Part shown: positions 53,688 to 62,228 of the stretch, piece by piece
Numbering within the stretch: position 1 is the stretch's first letter
Layout of the letters: every line of letters starts with the position of its first letter
Origin: Blastococcus sp. HT6-4
GTDB lineage: Bacteria > Actinomycetota > Actinomycetes > Mycobacteriales > Geodermatophilaceae
DNA: 64,000 nt
Direction of reading: 5' to 3'
Assembly (NCBI RefSeq): GCF_039679125.1
Contig: NZ_CP155551.1
Location: forward strand, 186,001-250,000
Position numbers and translations under genes: made by a program
The notes under the pieces: generated by a model
Told to the model about the DNA's origin: nothing
Databases searched by the model: none
Seen by the model: only the letters and a program-made list of their open reading frames with translations

Positions 53688-55360
53688 GCGCTCGCCCCGC
53701 GCTCGACCGCGGCCGGCTCGGCAGCCCCGTGCGCGCGCACCCGGTTGCGGCCGAGGCGCTTGGCGGAGAACAGGTGCAGGTCGGCGGTGTCGAACAGCGC
53801 GCGCCAGCCGACGACCGGGCTCGGCTGCCCGTCGGCCACGGCAGGGGCGGTGGCCACGCCGATGCTCACCGTCACCGGCTCGGACAGCTGCAAGTCGGTC
53901 CAGTCGGCCTCGGCCACCGCCGACCGCAACCGCTCCATGACCACCACGGCCTGCGGCTCGGTCGCCGTCGGGAGCACCACGAGGAACTCGTCGCCGGCCC
54001 AGCGGTAGACCTCGTCGCCGGTGCGGCTGTGCTCCCGGAGCAGGTCCGCCACGCGGCGCAGGACCGCGTCGCCATGGGTGTGCGACGTGTCGTCGTTGAC
54101 CTCCTTGAACCGGTCGACGTCGACCACGGCCAGCGACAGCGGCTCCTCCCCGAGCCGGAAGGTGCCCAGCCGGCGTTCGGCGCTGCGCCGGTTGCCCAGC
54201 CCGGTGAGGGGGTCCTCCAGCGCGTGCCGGCGCAGCAGCGCCGCCTGGCGCTCGGCCTCGCGCAGCCGGCTGCGGCGCACGAACATCGCCGCCCACATCT
54301 GCCGGCCGCGGGCGTGCGCGCGCCCGGTGTCGGCCCGGTAGGCTTCCAGCCAGTGCAGCGCCTCGGCCGGGCGGCCGAGGTCGGCGTTGTCCTGGCCGAG
54401 CTCCAGCAGGGCCTGCCGGTAGCGGCGCCGGTCACCGGAGGCCGCGAACGCCCCGGCGGCGTCGACCAGCAGCCCGATCGCCTCCTCGCCGACGAGTGCG
54501 TCGCCGTCCCGGCGGGCGAGGGCGCCGAGCAGCCGGGCGAGCACCAGGTCGGTGTAGCCGCGCAGCCACACGCCGCCGTCGCGTTGCACGGAGCGGCGGA
54601 CCCGGCGCAGCGGGCCGAGGGCGGCGTCCAGGTCGCCGGCGCACATGAGCGCCCAGGCCTGCACCACGTCGAGCAGGTCGGCGTCGGCCTGCTCGGGAGA
54701 CCAGTCCAGCTCGCGGGCACCGGTCGCGCAGGCGATCGCCTCGGTGGCCAGCTCGGTGGCGCGCTCCGTCTCGCCCCGGCGGCGCATAGTCTGGGCGAGC
54801 TCGACGTGCTGGCGGGCGGTGAGCAGCAGCAGCCGGCCGCGATCGCCGACGTCGGGGAGCTCCGCAGCCACCTGGTGCCCGCGGACGGCGTGGACGACGG
54901 CGAGCTCCTCGAGGTCCAGCCCCGACAGGGTCAGGGACAGCCACCGGTGCGCCTGGAGCAGCGCGCGGGAGGGCTGGACCGACGGCCCGTCGGTGAGCAG
55001 GCTGGCGTCGACGGCCAGCAGCATCGCGTGGTCCAGGTGGTCGGCGGTCGTCTCCGTGTGCGCCAGGTAGGCCATGAGCAGGGCGGTGTCCGACGACGTC
55101 GGGCACCGGTCGAGCAGGTCGCGGGCGGCGGAGATCTCGCCGGCGGCGACGTCCGCGTCGCCGGCGAGCAGCGCGCGGCGGGCCCCCAGGGCGTGCCGCC
55201 AGGCCGTCCAGGACGGCTCCTGGTCGGCGTCGACGGTGCTCTCGGCCTGGTCGAGGAGGGTGAGGAACGGCCCGGCGTCCTCCCGGTGGCTCGCGTCGAG
55301 CAGCTCCCAGAGCGCAGCCTGCAGCGCGCCGGGCGCGACGCGGGCCGGGCCGGGGCTCAC
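53684..55360 (-). CDS. TPR-like/GGDEF diguanylate cyclase
   Basis: This 558-residue protein starts at GTG 55358-55360 after GGAGGA. About 375 residues of helical repeats (for example TALLMAYLAHTETTADHLDHAM, ALHWLEAYRADTGRAHARG) form a TPR-like input domain. They are followed by a GGDEF domain with LEDPLTGLGNRRSAERRL, SLAVVDVDRFKEVNDD, an I-site RTGD and the active-site variant AGDEF (455-459). It is a clear paralogue of the N-terminal 620 residues of the next protein, so the pair arose by tandem duplication. They overlap by four bases. Probably cytoplasmic; no membrane segment seen. Confidence 0.88.
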   Translation of the reverse strand: MSPGPARVAPGALQAALWELLDASHREDAGPFLTLLDQAESTVDADQEPSWTAWRHALGARRALLAGDADVAAGEISAARDLLDRCPTSSDTALLMAYLAHTETTADHLDHAMLLAVDASLLTDGPSVQPSRALLQAHRWLSLTLSGLDLEELAVVHAVRGHQVAAELPDVGDRGRLLLLTARQHVELAQTMRRRGETERATELATEAIACATGARELDWSPEQADADLLDVVQAWALMCAGDLDAALGPLRRVRRSVQRDGGVWLRGYTDLVLARLLGALARRDGDALVGEEAIGLLVDAAGAFAASGDRRRYRQALLELGQDNADLGRPAEALHWLEAYRADTGRAHARGRQMWAAMFVRRSRLREAERQAALLRRHALEDPLTGLGNRRSAERRLGTFRLGEEPLSLAVVDVDRFKEVNDDTSHTHGDAVLRRVADLLREHSRTGDEVYRWAGDEFLVVLPTATEPQAVVVMERLRSAVAEADWTDLQLSEPVTVSIGVATAPAVADGQPSPVVGWRALFDTADLHLFSAKRLGRNRVRAHGAAEPAAVERGASA

Positions 55361-55465
55361 GGATTCCTCCACTGGGTAGGCGGCCACGCGGGCCGGTGCT
55401 GCGGTAGGGAGGCCGTTCCTCCGGGTGGGGCCGCTGGCCGGCCCCCTCCGCACTACCCTCGTCGG

Positions 55466-56416
55466 ATGCCCGGGATGCCACCCAGTACGCCTCCGACGCG
55501 GTTCGCCTATCTCGGGCCCGAGGGTACCTTCGCCGACGCGGCCCTGAGCAGGGCAATTGGCCCTGCCGGGGGACTCCGTGACCCCCAGCCGAGTGTCGCC
55601 GCCGCGCTGGCCGCCGTCCGGTCGGGGGACGCCGACGCCGCCCTCGTCCCGCTGGAGAACTCCATCGAGGGCTCGGTGCCGGCCACGATGGACGGACTGG
55701 CCGACGGCGAGCCGCTGGTGATCACCCGCGAGGTCGTCCTGGAGGTCGCCTTCGTGCTGGCCGTCCGGCCGGGGACGGCCCTCGCCGACGTCCGGTCGGT
55801 CGCCAGCCATCCGCACGCGCTCGCGCAGACCGGCCGGCGGCTGGGCGAGCTGCTGCCCGGCGTCGTCCCGCTGCCCACGTCCTCGACCGCGGGGGCGGCG
55901 GCCGCGGTGGCCGCGGGGGAGGTCGACGCCGCCGTCTGCGCGGCGATCGCGGCGACCCGCTACGGGCTCGACACCCTGGCCGACGACGTCGCCGACCACC
56001 CGGGCGCCGTCACGCGGTTCGTGCTCGTCGGCCGCCCCGGCGGTCCGCTGCCCGAGCCGACGGGCAACGACAAGACGTCGCTGGTGGCGGTGGTCGGCGA
56101 CCGGACCGGCGCTCTCCTGGAGGTGCTGCGCGAGTTCTCCGTCCGCGGCATCTCGCTGACCCGGATCGAGTCCCGGCCGACCCGGGAGCGGCACTGGTTC
56201 TACTCCTTCGCCCTGGACTGCGAGGGGCACGTCGCCGAGCCCCGGGTGGGCGAGGCGCTCGCCGCGCTGCACCGGGTGTGCGACGACGTCCGCTTCCTCG
56301 GGTCCTACCCGCGGGGGGACGGGCGGGAGAACCGGCCGGTGCCGGGCGAGGCGTCGGACACCGCGTTCGCCGAGGCGCAGGACTGGCTGGCCCGGCTGCG
56401 GTCCGGCGAGGCCTGA
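55466..56416 (+). CDS. pheA: Prephenate dehydratase
   Basis: The 316-residue enzyme converts prephenate to phenylpyruvate in phenylalanine synthesis. It starts at ATG 55466. The PDT domain shows YLGPEGTFADAAL, VPLENSIEGSVPATMD, STAGAAAAVAAGE and the catalytic TRF (in AVTRFVLVG). The C-terminal ACT domain has GALLEVLREFSVRGISLTRIESRPTRE, where Phe binds for feedback control. No chorismate mutase is fused. It is divergent from the cyclase operon. Confidence 0.95.
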   Translation: MPGMPPSTPPTRFAYLGPEGTFADAALSRAIGPAGGLRDPQPSVAAALAAVRSGDADAALVPLENSIEGSVPATMDGLADGEPLVITREVVLEVAFVLAVRPGTALADVRSVASHPHALAQTGRRLGELLPGVVPLPTSSTAGAAAAVAAGEVDAAVCAAIAATRYGLDTLADDVADHPGAVTRFVLVGRPGGPLPEPTGNDKTSLVAVVGDRTGALLEVLREFSVRGISLTRIESRPTRERHWFYSFALDCEGHVAEPRVGEALAALHRVCDDVRFLGSYPRGDGRENRPVPGEASDTAFAEAQDWLARLRSGEA

Positions 56417-56453
56417 GGCCACCGGGGCCCGGTCGCCGCTACGCTCCGCCGCC

Positions 56454-56816
56454 GTGACCGCCCTCACCAGCCCACCCCCGCCGCCCGGCCGCGCCCTGCC
56501 GCCCGACCCGGGGGCCCGGCGCCGCGCCGCGGTGGAGCTCGGCGTGCTCCAGGGCGGCTACGTGCTGTTCCTCGCCCCGTGGTTCTTCCTGTCCATCGGC
56601 GTCGTGATGGGGGCGGCGAACTGGAACTCCCCGTTCGCCGCGCCGCTGCTCCTCGCCTGGGGCGCGTACCCCCTCGTGGCCCTGGTCACGACCGTGGTCG
56701 CGTGGGCCTGGTTCGCCGGCGGGCGCTTCGCCGCGGCGCGGTGGGCCAACCGGGTGCCGCTGGTCTGGGTGGTCACCGGGGCCGCCGTCCTGATCTGGGT
56801 CTTCACCGCCGGCTGA
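56454..56816 (+). CDS. Small membrane protein, function unknown
   Basis: The 120-residue protein starts at GTG 56454, 37 bp after pheA. It has three hydrophobic segments (YVLFLAPWFFLSIGVVMGA, LLLAWGAYPLVALVTTVVAW and VPLVWVVTGAAVLIWVF) after a Pro-rich N-terminus. I recognise no named family; it may be co-transcribed with pheA. It ends 7 bp before the convergent reductase gene stop. Confidence 0.75.
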   Translation: MTALTSPPPPPGRALPPDPGARRRAAVELGVLQGGYVLFLAPWFFLSIGVVMGAANWNSPFAAPLLLAWGAYPLVALVTTVVAWAWFAGGRFAAARWANRVPLVWVVTGAAVLIWVFTAG

Positions 56817-56823
56817 GCCCGGG

Positions 56824-57711
56824 TCAGCCCAGGCGGGCGCGCAGCTCCTCGACGATCCGGCGGGTGACCGGGACATCGACGCCGTACCGGTCGGCCGCCC
56901 GCAGCACCGCCCCGCCGATCGCCTCCAGCTCGGTGGGGTTGCCGGCCTCGGCGTCCCGCTCCATCGACGAGCGCATCTGGTCGGGCAGCGACCAGGCGAA
57001 GTCCCGGGTCGCATCGGGGTCGGGCTCGGCGCCGTCCGCCCGCGCCACCGCGGCCACCTCTCCGATGACCGCGGTGAGTTCCTCGCCGTGCTCCTCGCGC
57101 ACGGTGCCGAGGGGGGCCGCGGCCTGGGTGGTCAGCAGCGCCATGGGGGCGAGGAAGCACAGCTTGTCCCACAGCAGCCCGGCCTCGTCGGGGCGGACGG
57201 CGACGTCGATGCCCGTCCCGGCGAGGGCGTCGGCCAGCGGCTCGGCACCAGGTGCCAGCTGGACGGCGCACAGCTGCCCCTCGTGCCGGATCTCGCCCGG
57301 CGACGGGCGGGAGGCGAACACCCGGATGGTGCCGGCCACCACCCGCGCGGCCGGGTAGCGCTCGCGCAGCTCCGCCAGGTGCTCGACCCCGTTGAGCAGC
57401 GGGACCACCACGGCGTCCCCGAGCACGTCGGCGGGCACCCGGCCGAGCGCGTCGTCGAGCTGCGTCGCCTTCGTCGTCACCAGGAGGACGTCGACCGGCT
57501 CGTCGAGGCGCTGGGCGCCGCGCACCGGCGCCGTCAGCTCACCGAAGCGATCGCTGGCGACGCGCACGCCGTGCTCGTCGAGGTGCGCGGCGGTCTCCGG
57601 CCGGGCGAGGCAGGTGACCGCGTGCCCCTCCCGCGCCAGCAGCGCGGCCAGCAGCCCGCCGACGCCACCTGGTCCCAGTACTGCGATCCGGAGCTTCTCC
57701 GCAGAGGTCAC
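56824..57711 (-). CDS. Ketopantoate reductase-like protein
   Basis: The 295-residue NADP(H)-dependent reductase starts at GTG 57709-57711. It has the Rossmann loop IAVLGPGGVGGLLAALLAREG, VDVLLVTTKATQLDDAL and LLNGVEHLAELRE, plus the C-terminal EAGLLWDKLCFLAPMALLT with the catalytic Lys. That is the ApbA/PanE family, which reduces 2-dehydropantoate for pantothenate and CoA synthesis. Some members act on other 2-oxoacids. It follows the MMPL gene area on the same strand but no other pan gene is nearby, so I leave the symbol open. Confidence 0.88.
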   Translation of the reverse strand: MTSAEKLRIAVLGPGGVGGLLAALLAREGHAVTCLARPETAAHLDEHGVRVASDRFGELTAPVRGAQRLDEPVDVLLVTTKATQLDDALGRVPADVLGDAVVVPLLNGVEHLAELRERYPAARVVAGTIRVFASRPSPGEIRHEGQLCAVQLAPGAEPLADALAGTGIDVAVRPDEAGLLWDKLCFLAPMALLTTQAAAPLGTVREEHGEELTAVIGEVAAVARADGAEPDPDATRDFAWSLPDQMRSSMERDAEAGNPTELEAIGGAVLRAADRYGVDVPVTRRIVEELRARLG

Positions 57712-57734
57712 GGGGTCAGCCTGCCCGACGCGGG

Positions 57735-59867
57735 TCAGACGCGCTCCAACGCCCGCTCCTCCTGCTGGGGCTCGGTGGGGCCCTGCGCCAGCTTCCCGGG
57801 CCACCAGACCCTGTCGCCGATCAGGTGGACCGCCGACGGGACGAGCAGCGTCCGGACGACGAAGGTGTCGAGCAGGACGCCGAACCCGACGAGGAAGCCG
57901 AGCTGGATGAGGATGACCAGCGGCAGCACGGTGAGCGCCCCGAACGTGGCCGCCAGCACGAGCCCGGCGCTGGTGATCACGCCGCCGGTGACCGCGAGCG
58001 ACCGCAGGACGCCGTCCCGCGCCCCGTGCCGGACCGACTCCTCCCGCGCCCGGGTCATCAGGAAGATGTTGTAGTCGATCCCCAGGGCGACGAGGAAGAC
58101 GAACCCGATGAGCAGCACCTGCGGGTCGCTGCCCGGGAAGTCGAAGAGGTGCTCGAAGACCAGCGCGGCGACGCCGACGGTCGCCGCGGTGCTGAGCACG
58201 GTCGTGCCCACCAGCAGCAGCGGCGCCACGACCGCCCGCAGCAGCAGCGCCAGCACGACCGTGATGACGAGCAGCACCAGCGGCACGATGACCCCGAGGT
58301 CGCGGGCGGCGGTCTCCTGGGTGTCGAGGTCCTGGGCGGTCGAGCCGCCGACGAGGGCGTCGGGGTCGGCGTCGCGCACGGCCGTCCGCAGGTCGGCCAC
58401 CGTGTCCTGGGCCGCCTCGCTGTCGGGGGCGTCGGCGAGCGTGGCGTCGAGCCGGACCAGTCCGTCCGCGACGAACGGTTCGGCGTCCCCGGCTTCGGGC
58501 GGCCCGCCCTGCTCACCGGTGAACGGCGCCACCCCGGCGACGCCGTCGACCTGCGAGGCGGCGTCGGCGACGTCCTGCCAGCCGTCGGCGGGGGTGATGA
58601 TCACCGCGGGGCTGGCGCCGCCGGCCTCATAGTGGCGGGCCAGGGCCTCCTGCCCGGCGCCGGACTCCGAGCCGCCGCGCACCGCCTCCGAGAGCGGGAT
58701 CCCGTCGGCGTCGAAGGTGGGGAGGGAGAGCGCCATGACGACGAGGAGGGCGCCGCTGCCCATGAGGTAGCGGCCCGGGCGGCGCCCGACCGAGGTGGCC
58801 ACCCGCTCCCAGCCCTTCCCGTGCGCGTGCTCCTCGCCGTACTTCGGCCGGAAGGGCCAGAACGCCGCGCGGCCGAACAGCACCAGCACCGCGGGCAGGA
58901 AGGTGAGCGCGGCGAGCATGGCGAAGGCGATGCAGACCGCCGAGATCGGGCCGAGCGCGCGGTTGGAGCCGAGGTCGGAGAAGAGCAGGCAGAGGATGCC
59001 GAGGATCACCGTCCCGCCCGAGGCGAGGATCGGCTCCCACGACTGCCGGAGCGCCACCGTCATCGCGGCGACGGGGGACTGCTCGCGGCGCAGCTCCTCC
59101 CGGTACCGGGCGACCAGCAGCAGGCCGTAGTCGGTGGCCGCGCCGACGACGAGGATCGAGGCGATGCCCTGGCTCTGGCCGTTGACGGTGATCCAGCCCC
59201 GGTCGGCCAGGAAGTAGGCGACGGCGAGCGAGACCACCAGCGCCAGGCCGGCGGTGCCGATGACCAGCAGCGGCAGCAGCGGGCTCCGGTAGACGACCAG
59301 CAGGATGAGCAGGACCACGCCGAACGCGGCGAGCAGCAGGAGGCCGTCGATGCCGGCGAAGCCCTCGGCGAAGTCGGCGAAGATCGCGCCGGGGCCGGTG
59401 ACGTACGCGGTCGTCCCGTCGATGCCCGGGATGCCGCGCAGCTCGGTGATGACCGGGCCGAGCGCCTCGCCGAGGTCCGGGTCGAAGGGCAGGACGGCCT
59501 GCACCGCCTCGCCGTCCTCGGAGGGGATGGGCGGCGACGCCTCGCCGGCCAGGGCGCCGGCGTCCTCGGCGATCCCGACCGCCTGCTCGACCCGGTCCCG
59601 CGCCGCGGCCAGCGCGTCGGGGCCGAGCGCACCGCCGTCGCTCTCCCAGAGCAGGATCACCGGGAGGGTGCGCTCGGTGCGGAACTGCTGCTGCAGCTCG
59701 GTGACCCGCGTGGACTCGGCGCTGTCGGGCAGGAATGCGGCGGAGTCGTTCTCCGAGACCTCCCCGAGCTTGCCGCTGAAGGAGCCCAGCGGTCCGGCGA
59801 GCCCCAGCCACAGCAGGGCGACGACGGCGGGGAGGATCCAGCGGACGAGGGGAGTGCGGCGCGGCAT
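57735..59867 (-). CDS. MMPL-family RND transporter
   Basis: The 710-residue protein has two sets of about six helices and two large external domains. Signature helices include VGAATDYGLLLVARYREEL in the first half and LGIDYNIFLMTRAREESVR in the second, the MmpL proton-relay regions. It starts at ATG 59865-59867 after AAGGGAA; an upstream ATG at 59891 lies inside the operator. It probably exports lipids or hydrophobic drugs with proton motive force, controlled by the divergent MarR regulator. Confidence 0.92.
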   Translation of the reverse strand: MPRRTPLVRWILPAVVALLWLGLAGPLGSFSGKLGEVSENDSAAFLPDSAESTRVTELQQQFRTERTLPVILLWESDGGALGPDALAAARDRVEQAVGIAEDAGALAGEASPPIPSEDGEAVQAVLPFDPDLGEALGPVITELRGIPGIDGTTAYVTGPGAIFADFAEGFAGIDGLLLLAAFGVVLLILLVVYRSPLLPLLVIGTAGLALVVSLAVAYFLADRGWITVNGQSQGIASILVVGAATDYGLLLVARYREELRREQSPVAAMTVALRQSWEPILASGGTVILGILCLLFSDLGSNRALGPISAVCIAFAMLAALTFLPAVLVLFGRAAFWPFRPKYGEEHAHGKGWERVATSVGRRPGRYLMGSGALLVVMALSLPTFDADGIPLSEAVRGGSESGAGQEALARHYEAGGASPAVIITPADGWQDVADAASQVDGVAGVAPFTGEQGGPPEAGDAEPFVADGLVRLDATLADAPDSEAAQDTVADLRTAVRDADPDALVGGSTAQDLDTQETAARDLGVIVPLVLLVITVVLALLLRAVVAPLLLVGTTVLSTAATVGVAALVFEHLFDFPGSDPQVLLIGFVFLVALGIDYNIFLMTRAREESVRHGARDGVLRSLAVTGGVITSAGLVLAATFGALTVLPLVILIQLGFLVGFGVLLDTFVVRTLLVPSAVHLIGDRVWWPGKLAQGPTEPQQEERALERV

Positions 59868-59883
59868 GGTGTTCCCTTGATGG

Positions 59884-59903
59884 TCGATCATCTCGATGAT
59901 CGA
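59884..59903. promoter_or_regulatory. MarR-type operator between mmpL and marR
   Basis: TCGATCAT, CTCG, ATGATCGA: a 20-bp palindrome with perfect 8-bp arms in the 77-bp gap between the MMPL and MarR starts. Size and position are typical for MarR repressors that control a divergent exporter and themselves. Confidence 0.82.
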
Positions 59904-59944
59904 GAGATTAGAGCGGTCGGGTGCCGCGCGCGAGCGGAGGTGCA

Positions 59945-60427
59945 GTGGGCGAGGACGTCGATCCCGCGCGGCTGGAGTTGGCGCTGCTCCTTCGCCGGCT
60001 GACGGTGGAACTGGATGCGGTCGGGCAGAGATTCGCCGATCGGCACAGGCTGGGCCGCACCGACGTCCGGGCTCTCGTGGCGGTGATGGACGCCGCGCGA
60101 CGCGGGGAGGCCCTCACCGCCGGCCGGCTGGGGACGGCGGTGGAGCTGAGTTCGGCGTCGGTGACCGCGCTGGTCGACCGGCTGGAGCGGGTGGGCCACC
60201 TGCGCCGGGTGCGGGACACCGCGGACCGGCGGCGGGTGACGCTGGAGATGTCACCCGAGGCGATGGCGGCGGGGGTGGAGTTCTTCGGCGGCCTGCAGCG
60301 GGATCTGCTTGCGGCGATGGAGGGCTACTCCGACGACGAGCTCGCCGTCGTCCACCGGTTCCTGACCGGGATGACCGGGGCGATCGAGCAGTACGCCCGC
60401 GCGAACCCGCCCGAGCCCCAGGCATAG
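59945..60427 (+). CDS. MarR-family transcriptional regulator
   Basis: The 160-residue regulator starts at GTG 59945 after GGAGG. The winged helix region reads LGTAVELSSASVTALVDRLERVGHLRRVRDTADRRRVTLEMS, where the recognition helix and the DxRxxR wing are visible. Flanking helices give dimerisation. It probably represses the divergent MMPL exporter and itself via the palindrome at 59884-59903 and is released by an exported compound. Its stop lies inside a long hairpin. Confidence 0.92.
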   Translation: MGEDVDPARLELALLLRRLTVELDAVGQRFADRHRLGRTDVRALVAVMDAARRGEALTAGRLGTAVELSSASVTALVDRLERVGHLRRVRDTADRRRVTLEMSPEAMAAGVEFFGGLQRDLLAAMEGYSDDELAVVHRFLTGMTGAIEQYARANPPEPQA

Positions 60428-60483
60428 GAAGCTATACATGCCTATCCGCGGCCCAGAACGCATGCATAGCTTCCTATGCCTGG
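60418..60483. terminator. 24-bp arm hairpin at the end of marR
   Basis: Arms 60418-60441 and 60460-60483 are complementary over 24 bases with a single G/T-type mismatch and an 18-base loop. The left arm includes the marR stop (TAG, 60425-60427). The arm sequence is AT-richer than its surroundings. It is longer than needed for a simple terminator. Confidence 0.75.
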
Positions 60484-60569
60484 ACGCTGGTGTCCTGAGC
60501 TGCCCGCGTTCGCTACCGTCCGCGCACATGCGCAGCTCCCGTGCGCCGACCTGACGGGAGCGTGTCGCT

Positions 60570-61667
60570 GTGGAGTCCGAGCCGGACGTCGCGGAGCTGC
60601 TGGAGAGGGTGGTCGCGGGATACGAGCAGCTGGCGCGTTGGGAAGTCGAGATTCCGGGAGTCGGTCAGCGTCAGTGGAACCGGTATCTGGCCCGGCTGTC
60701 CGCGCTGAAAGACCGCTTGATGGCGTCGCCGGCCGGCTTCGCGGCCCTGCAGGAGGTGGCGAGGAGCCACCCCGACGAATCCGTGCGGACGCGCGCCCGG
60801 GATGCTGTGGCGCCCGCGCCTCCGTCGGGCGTCGAGGACGCGCGCGACTGGCTCCGTCATCCGAGGCAGGCCCTGGGCCGGCTGGACCACATGGTCGAGC
60901 CCTGCCTGTACTATGCCCCGCTGCCGGCCGAGCACAGCGCCGACTACGTCGAGGCGTTGCCCGAGCTCGTGGTCGGTCGCGGGTCGTGGGTGCGCGGGCA
61001 TCCCGTGGACGTCGGTTCGTGGCCGCTGCGCGAGGACGGCATCCCGCTGGATTTCGTCGGCCATTTCGACCTGTGGATGCTGTCCACGGTGGCGGACCGC
61101 GCGCCGCTGCCGGAGACGAACGGAGCCCTCGAGGTCTTCCACGACCTCGAGTCCTACGGCATCGACGGCGGCGCCCGGGACCGCGGCTGCTGGCAGGTGC
61201 GCTTCGTCCCGCCGGTGACGCGCTACCTGACGGAGCCGGAGGACCTGACGGTGCAGCCGGCGCGCTGGTTGCACGAGTGGGGAGGGTTCAGCCTGCCGTC
61301 GCCGTCGGACCTGCCCGATCTGTCGTCGGAGGAGTTCGACCGGCTCGAGCAGGCCACCGCCGACGTGCTGGACGAGGCGCTCTCCACGGCCGGCGATCGC
61401 CGGCGCCGGCCGGTCGGTGAGCTCCGGTTCGTCCCACAGCTCCTGGGACGGCCGCAGCAGGGCTGGGGGCACATCGTCTCCGAGGCGCTCGAGCCGTTCC
61501 TGCCCTGCGGACCCGATGACGGCTGGGTTCTGCTACTCGACATCCCGGCCGTCGGGCCGCTCGACGGCTGGTTCGGCGGCGACGGCCACCTCGAGGTCTG
61601 GATGCGACGTTCGGATCTGGTCCGCGGTGACTACGAGCAGGCGTGGGTGACGATCCGGCTCAATTGA
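60570..61667 (+). CDS. DUF1963 (YwqG-like) family protein
   Basis: The 365-residue protein has about 90 helical N-terminal residues (AELLERVVAGYEQLARWEVE, ALQEVARSHPDESVRTRAR). A DUF1963-type domain follows with PLDFVGHFDLWML, TGELRF-like RRPVGELRFVPQLLGRPQ and the end pattern VLLLDIPAVGPLDGWFGG, DGHLEVWMRRSDLVRGDYEQAWV. These YwqG-like proteins have no proven biochemical role; in some genomes they neighbour toxin/immunity loci. GTG 60570 has only a distant GGAG. Confidence 0.75.
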   Translation: MESEPDVAELLERVVAGYEQLARWEVEIPGVGQRQWNRYLARLSALKDRLMASPAGFAALQEVARSHPDESVRTRARDAVAPAPPSGVEDARDWLRHPRQALGRLDHMVEPCLYYAPLPAEHSADYVEALPELVVGRGSWVRGHPVDVGSWPLREDGIPLDFVGHFDLWMLSTVADRAPLPETNGALEVFHDLESYGIDGGARDRGCWQVRFVPPVTRYLTEPEDLTVQPARWLHEWGGFSLPSPSDLPDLSSEEFDRLEQATADVLDEALSTAGDRRRRPVGELRFVPQLLGRPQQGWGHIVSEALEPFLPCGPDDGWVLLLDIPAVGPLDGWFGGDGHLEVWMRRSDLVRGDYEQAWVTIRLN

Positions 61668-62228
61668 CGCGGCGGCCGTGCGCCGGTTCGGGTCCGAGCC
61701 GGCCGGCGGCGACCGTGTCCCCGTCGAGAAGGCGGCGCACCGGCTGCTGAGGCGCTGGTCGTCCTCCTCGTCTGCGGGCTTGTGGGATCTACCCACGGAT
61801 CCCTTCCGCTCTCCCGAGCCGCTGCCCTCGTGCGGTGGCGCATCGCGCTCGATGTCCGTGCCGGGAGCGCGGCGCGCCGATGGCGTGCTTCGGGTCGCGC
61901 TCGCTGACGAGATGGCAGCGGAGTGGCCATCACTGGGGCCGCCGCGCATGTGCGGTGCCTTGTCGCTCCCCGGGAGATTGGGCCGTCGTGGTGCGGCTGG
62001 TTCGACTGTCACCCATCCGTGACGAGGCAGCTCCTTGCGGTGAGGATGCGATACCCGCCAGTCTTCCGCCGCGACGCCAGGACCGGTGTCGAGCTCCGCC
62101 TCCTGCTCGACACTTTCGGACTCCTGACAAGTTCATGTACTGCGGAACCTGAGTGGCAGTGGTCTAGGAATCGGTTGGTCGCCAGCGATCGAGGTCGCTG
62201 TGTCCCTGCATCGGAAAGTTGGTGCGGC
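61668..62228. other. Gap of about 560 bp without a confident gene
   Basis: Open frames on both strands (for example 61678-62022 plus, and the upstream part of the frame ending at 62783) have no convincing start or motif. GC falls toward the right end, around 62100-62230. It may hold a decayed gene or a long leader for the gene at 62229. Confidence 0.4.

Noticed and set aside
49662-54008. Very long open frame on the plus strand (over 1400 codons)
   Set aside because: It lies antisense to larC and the two GGDEF genes, whose families are certain. Long shadow frames are expected in DNA of this GC content.
61678-62022. Plus-strand open frame of about 114 codons
   Set aside because: No ribosome site, no motif, composition like a shadow frame, and it overlaps another open frame; not supported as a gene.
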